Below, piece after piece: positions 59,861-64,000 of a DNA stretch of 64,000 bases. Source of the DNA: Cladocopium goreaui. Its lineage: Eukaryota > Sar > Dinophyceae > Suessiales > Symbiodiniaceae. The translations under genes and the position numbers were made by a program. Numbering within the stretch: the stretch's first letter is position 1; the number at the start of each line of letters is the position of its first letter. The notes beneath the pieces were generated by a model. It did no database searches. It was not told where the DNA came from and saw nothing but the letters and a program-made list of their open reading frames with translations. The stretch spans positions 62,001-126,000 of the forward strand of contig CAMXCT020001123.1 of the NCBI GenBank assembly GCA_947184155.2, written 5' to 3'.

Positions 59861-60751
59861 CTATACAAAGTACAAGGTCATTACTTCACCGGTGGAGTTG
59901 CTTCGCTTTAGGCAGTCAGCGGAATCGTCTGAATCTTCATCAAGGTCAATGAAGGTCTTGCGCACGACAGTTTTGATGCCCTGTGGCTGGGCACAGCAAC
60001 TGAACTCGCGCAAAGCAAAGCGTGGAGCAGCATCGGCTACCAAGCTTGGTGTGGAAGTTCCCCCGTTGGCATGGCGGTAGGCTGCTTTCTGCACCTTGAA
60101 AGCCTGATAGAAAGATGTTCTCAGCTGCTCCCACTCCTGCCGCACGACAACACACTGGTAGTTGACGAGCTTGCGGCCATCCATCACCTCGTATGTCTTC
60201 AACTGGTGCCCCAGCCGCTCCATGAAGCACCGCATGTACCCGCTCAAGTGGAACTTCTCATCAGACTTGAAACGGGTCCAAGACACCAAGCCGAGATGTT
60301 CGCCTGCCGAAATGTTGAAAGATTCCTCCGAAGCAGGGTCATTGGCAGGAATCATCGGGTGTCCACGATTGAAGCTTCGCAGTGAGAGGACCAGGTACAT
60401 GTTTGCATCAATGGCCCGCATGTCCCTTATCGAGGGACCATTAAGCATTCTATCCAGAGCGTTGTGGAGCATATGAGTGAAAGCAGGGAAAAGGGGCAAA
60501 GCCCAAGTTGCCCATGTGTCTTCGGGTGTAGTGAACACACAGACCGAACGATAGTGACTCACCGAACCTGGCACACGGCGCAGGATCCACACGGATTCCA
60601 ATGCAAAGTAGCTACAATCTCCTGGCTCAGGGAAATCCTTGTAAAGCCGGTGTTGCGACGACACAGGGAGCTTGTGATAGATGCGGTCCTCAGAGGCGTG
60701 ACGACTGCTGCCGAAAAGGACCTTGGCTGAGAATCGCGACCAGGATGGCAT
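59861..60751 (-). CDS. Unrecognised 296-residue protein
   Basis: A single open frame from an ATG at 60751. The product is globular-looking, without signal peptide or membrane segment, and with balanced composition up to about residue 250; it then has an acidic stretch (DLDEDSDDSAD). Stretches such as GDCSYFALESVWILRRVPGS and GEHLGLVSWTRFKSDEKFHL suggest a folded enzyme or lipid/nucleotide-binding domain, but I recognise no family and assign no function. Near the end the frame contains a plausible donor (ACCG|GTGAAG), so the last residues (EVMTLYFV) may be read-through into an intron and more exons may follow. Same strand as DENND6, about 1.1 kb upstream of its start. Confidence 0.6.
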   Translation of the reverse strand: MPSWSRFSAKVLFGSSRHASEDRIYHKLPVSSQHRLYKDFPEPGDCSYFALESVWILRRVPGSVSHYRSVCVFTTPEDTWATWALPLFPAFTHMLHNALDRMLNGPSIRDMRAIDANMYLVLSLRSFNRGHPMIPANDPASEESFNISAGEHLGLVSWTRFKSDEKFHLSGYMRCFMERLGHQLKTYEVMDGRKLVNYQCVVVRQEWEQLRTSFYQAFKVQKAAYRHANGGTSTPSLVADAAPRFALREFSCCAQPQGIKTVVRKTFIDLDEDSDDSADCLKRSNSTGEVMTLYFV

Positions 60752-60759
60752 GCTTTCAA

Positions 60760-62600
60760 ATCACTTTCTTCAAGGGACCCCCACCAACTGACAATCTATC
60801 TGCAGGAATAAATTCTGGAAAATATTGTGGCATTTTATTTGGCGATTATATGCCGACATTTTATCCCATGTATATTAATCCCCCTTGCAATTCGGGCTCC
60901 GACCCTGACCCCTGAATCTTTAAGGGACCACTGGTAGCCTCTTAAAGAATGCGAACCAGGGCAAATTTCAGCCTTAAAGAATCTAACCCCAATGAACCAA
61001 GATTGCACACAGTAGCCAAGGTATGTCCCTTTAAAGGATTGGAGACCCAAGTTGCACACGAAGGGGTGCCCCTTTAAAGAATTAGATACCCAAGTTGCAG
61101 TCGAATGGACGACGGCAGGCAAGGCAAGCTGGTTTTCATTTGACACACAATCCCAAAAACATTGATGAACATACCAAAAAAATCCAAAAAATCCCCGTTG
61201 CTTGTGCCTTTTAGTCTCATGCCTCGATTTTAGCCAGCTAAAACTCCGAACCTACCCCAAAAACAAGGCTGGATAAAATTTGGGCAGGAGGTCCTGCATA
61301 GGCTAAAATTTGGGCTCGAGACCCAAAATTTATACCATCCCACTTGGTTTGTAGAGAGATATCAGGCAGATAAAATCCAAGGGTTTGACGTCTATTCGGC
61401 CGAGTCAATTTTTGAAAAATGTGAGGTCTTTGCAGGTTATGATCCTTGGCTGCTGATGTTTTTTTCTGTCAACGGGGCCAGGACAACATATGCACGGAAG
61501 AGTGCAGTTCCGGCTCAATCCCAAAACGTGGCTAGCATGAGCCCTGTGGATTTGGAGACCTATCGCGCACAATGCCCTCCAAACAGAACGTCCAAAATCC
61601 CTGCTTGAACTGTTTCATGTACCAAAATCCCTCCTGGATAAAATTCCGTGGGACTGAGAGTCAAGAACGTGTAGAACTTTTATGTTTGATAGTAAAGGTA
61701 TCCGGCGAATAAAATTCCGATACAACCCCAAAATATAAGAAACAGCTACTGGGATAAATATGCGGTGGAAGGTATCCAAGGTACCGGCTGGCTATTTTTT
61801 GGGGCTGGACCCTCAGGATTTCAGCCAGGGGTAAGCATCAGGGATCCAAAAAACAAGTTCCTAGAATCTTCTTAGGAAGGCCTCTTAAAGAATAGGAGAC
61901 CGTTAAACAACAGGATTTCCTTAAAAAATAGAAACTGTTTTTTTTTGCCGGCCAGGTATGTCCCTTAAAAAATACAGTTTTTTAAAGACATCATGTCCTG
62001 AACTCTTTAGGCTAAATTCCCAGGAGGATGTATATTATGACATTTGTTCTGGCATTCATCTGGCATTCATCTGACATTTCATCTGGCATTCTACAGTATC
62101 TGGCATTGAATCTGACACATGTTGTTTTTTAATCTCAGTCTCCATTGCCATCTGACATACGTACACACATGTTCACATTTTATCTGACATTCTATCTAGA
62201 ATCTGGCATTCTATCTGGCATTGCCTCTAACAGTGTATCTGGCATTCTACTATTATTTGGCAAACTATTTGGCATATTATCTGGCGAATATATATTATAT
62301 TAAATATATTATATATATGCATATACAAGCAGTATAATTATTTTGCATTTATATAATAATATAATGCTGACATATGTGTTGACTTTTTCTGAAAATCTGT
62401 CCATGGCATTCTTTCTGGCATTTTATTTGGCAGTCTGTTTTGCATTCTTTTAATCAATATTCAAACATTCTATCTGACATCTTTTTTGCCATTGTGTTCG
62501 GGTCAGGAGCCCATAGAGCCTGCGAGCTCGCAACTTCGGGGCGGGGCAGGTGAGAATCACAAGTCATGAGATGTCATGGTTCATTGATGGATTATGATGG
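60760..62600. other. Intergenic stretch with degenerate dispersed motif
   Basis: No gene seen. A loose motif recurs about six times between 60910 and 61980: CTTTAAAG(A/G)ATT(G/A)GA followed by ACCCAAGTTGCA, plus several AAAATTTGGGC/TAAAATTCC blocks. It looks like decayed tandem or interspersed repeat. The 62.0-62.5 kb part is listed separately. Confidence 0.55.
62040..62495. repeat. Degenerate minisatellite, reverse orientation of the 10-kb one
   Basis: Repeated TCTGGCATTCTA / TCTGGCATTC(A)TC words are the reverse complement of the ATGCCAGATAGA unit at 9794-10771. Units are separated by unrelated AT-rich bases, including a TATATA run near 62290-62350, so this copy is older or more eroded. 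Confidence 0.7.
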
Positions 62601-62663
62601 ATTGATATCAGTTTGCTTTTTCAGTTCCCATATGTTCCCATTGAACGGCGGAATTTTTCACAC

Positions 62664-62874
62664 CGGGCCGAGGTGCAGCGCCTAAGCGCAGGATCCACAT
62701 GGAATTTCTGCGATGGATCAAGGCATCACCGGGCGCATAGGTTTCGAGGTGCTGCAGATCCACCTCGCAGCCAGACGTCCTGCCCAGGCCCGGGGGCACC
62801 ATCGCCCGAACTTCAGGGCGTACCATGACGCTGGTGGGATCTTCCGGAGCTTGTTGGATGAAGATGCTCCTGAG
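62664..62874 (-). CDS. Exon resembling a cyclic-nucleotide-binding domain
   Basis: A 211-base minus exon bounded by CCCCAG|CTC and CCCG|GTGTGA. The product (70 residues) contains PEVRAMVPPGL and then LETYAPGDALIHRRNSMWIL, which resembles the first strands of cyclic-nucleotide-binding domains in channels and kinases (hydrophobic, x-x-Y-A-P-G-D-x-L-I, then the loop and the hydrophobic strand before the phosphate-binding cassette). The cassette itself would be on a later exon and was not found. A channel or cyclic-nucleotide-responsive kinase is possible but not shown. Confidence 0.4.
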
Positions 62875-63229
62875 CTGGGGGGGAAAGTAGCTTGAAATAT
62901 ATACCGTATATACCTAAATATATATATATATATAAACTATTATAAATAATAATAATAATAAGTAATATATTATATCTGTATAACTTGAAGTCTGCTGCCG
63001 GAAAGATCAAGCGCACGTTCAGTATTCAGAATGGAGTGGCGGCTGAACGCGGGCATGAATCAAGCATGCCCAAACCAGTTCAAACATGTTCAAAACACAA
63101 CAAAATCAACTGTGAACAAAGAAGATCCTGCAACATCAAGGCATATCGAGAAACTGTATCTCTGTGCAGTACTATGCAGAACCATGCAGTACCAAGCGTC
63201 TTTGAGTCGATCTTGATGAGGTGACCACC

Positions 63230-63840
63230 CCAAGGGCATGAGCGATGAGAAAGCACAGCCTCGGGCGTTTCAGCGGCCACCTCCCACTGCGCATCTGACA
63301 TGCAACTCGGCGCAAACTTCAGCCACGCACCATAGTTGTCTGTCGGCGCTACATCTGCCATGCCTCTGACCGAAGTGAAGCCTGGATCACGATTCGGGCC
63401 CCTCCTTGAGCACTGGCAAATGCAGAAATAGAGGACAGCACAGCTCATCACAAAATTAATGGAATATAAAGAGACCTCAGAGCTATGTAGATGTATGAAT
63501 CGTGCTTGAAGCACTTTTGACCTGGAATTTTGCAACTAAGAATTTGATAGAATTTGCACTCCACCTCCAGTGTCCCATTGCTGTGCCTCTACGGATTCAA
63601 CATCTGCTGCAATCTCTGGCGTCCCATTCCTGTCGGTGAAACCTTCACACACTTCCCAGGAGCCTGTGCCCCTGGACCAATGTATACCAATGTGGGATTT
63701 GATCGGTTGCATTCGGTCGCAAATCACAATTATATAAATAAATCAAAAGTTAAGCATAAGTTGCACTTCTTCTGATTCTACTGGGGTCCACCTGACGCGT
63801 CCATATCGAAACCCAACATTGGCACCTCGCCATGTTCTGA
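63230..63840 (-). CDS. Unidentified minus-strand exons
   Basis: Three islands: about 63840-63775 (contains SEHGEVPMLGFDMDASGG), 63720-63560 (contains GSWEVCEGFTDRNGTPEIAA) and 63450-63230 (contains APTDNYGAWLKFAPSCMSDA, ending near CTTGGG|GTGGTC). Codon composition is like that of the recognised genes. They precede the cyclic-nucleotide-binding-like exon on the same strand and could be part of that gene, which would then extend beyond the window. No domain was recognised. Confidence 0.33.
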
Positions 63841-64000
63841 ACGGGGCGTGCAAGGCATGAGGAACATCTAGGAATTAAAACATCTAGGAACTACCTCCTG
63901 CACCCCCGACTGTACAACAAACTCTTTGCAGACTCTGTGCGATACAATGCTATATACACCGATTTCAAGAACATTGCACGTAAATTTGCAGCCATGGCTT

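Noticed and set aside
1..64000. tRNA, rRNA or retrotransposon polymerase genes
   Set aside because: Looked for cloverleaf-like blocks, rRNA core words and reverse-transcriptase motifs (such as YxDD in context) by eye; none convincing, though short or decayed ones could be missed.

Overview
The window looks like nuclear DNA of an intron-rich protist, most likely a dinoflagellate. The evidence is a low density of small exons in AT-rich, repeat-laden DNA, recognised genes nearly all on the minus strand, a tandem array of near-identical genes, and splice junctions that are always AG|G at the acceptor but often GC or GA at the donor. No ribosomal RNA, tRNA, prokaryotic operon or CRISPR array was seen. 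The lineage is an inference; no spliced-leader gene or other marker fixes it.

Layout. About 3-9 kb: scattered minus-strand exons of one or more unidentified genes. 9.6-10.8 kb: a 41-bp repeat and a roughly 1-kb 12-bp-based minisatellite. 13.4-22.0 kb: an alpha-galactosidase (GH27) gene whose second intron contains a complete methionine aminopeptidase gene (17.0-20.2 kb). 23.8-24.8 kb: a membrane protein ending in a UBX domain. 26.3-32.4 kb: three exons of a PPPDE (DeSI-like) peptidase, whose first intron contains five tandem copies of a small secreted eight-cysteine protein gene; one intergenic spacer carries a 390-bp TA-flanked transposon-like insertion. 33.9-39.7 kb: unidentified exons on both strands and a 150-bp palindrome. 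39.3-45.5 kb: an ankyrin-repeat gene of about 15 exons with introns full of short palindromic TA-flanked elements. 48.4-50.15 kb: unidentified exons. 50.5-55.5 kb: a mosaic of unrelated tandem repeats. 56.5-58.7 kb: a complete three-exon DENND6 gene. 59.9-60.75 kb: an unrecognised 296-residue protein. 60.8-62.5 kb: repeat-bearing spacer, including an opposite-strand relative of the 10-kb minisatellite. 62.7-64 kb: exons resembling a cyclic-nucleotide-binding domain plus unidentified exons.

The genes do not form a pathway. The strongest biology is architectural: two same-strand nested arrangements (aminopeptidase inside alpha-galactosidase; secreted-protein array inside the PPPDE gene), a high share of non-canonical donors, and a family of palindromic elements that coincide with splice sites of at least three exons, as expected for introner-type elements. 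Exon joins were made by eye from reading frame and remembered family motifs; no alignment or search was run.
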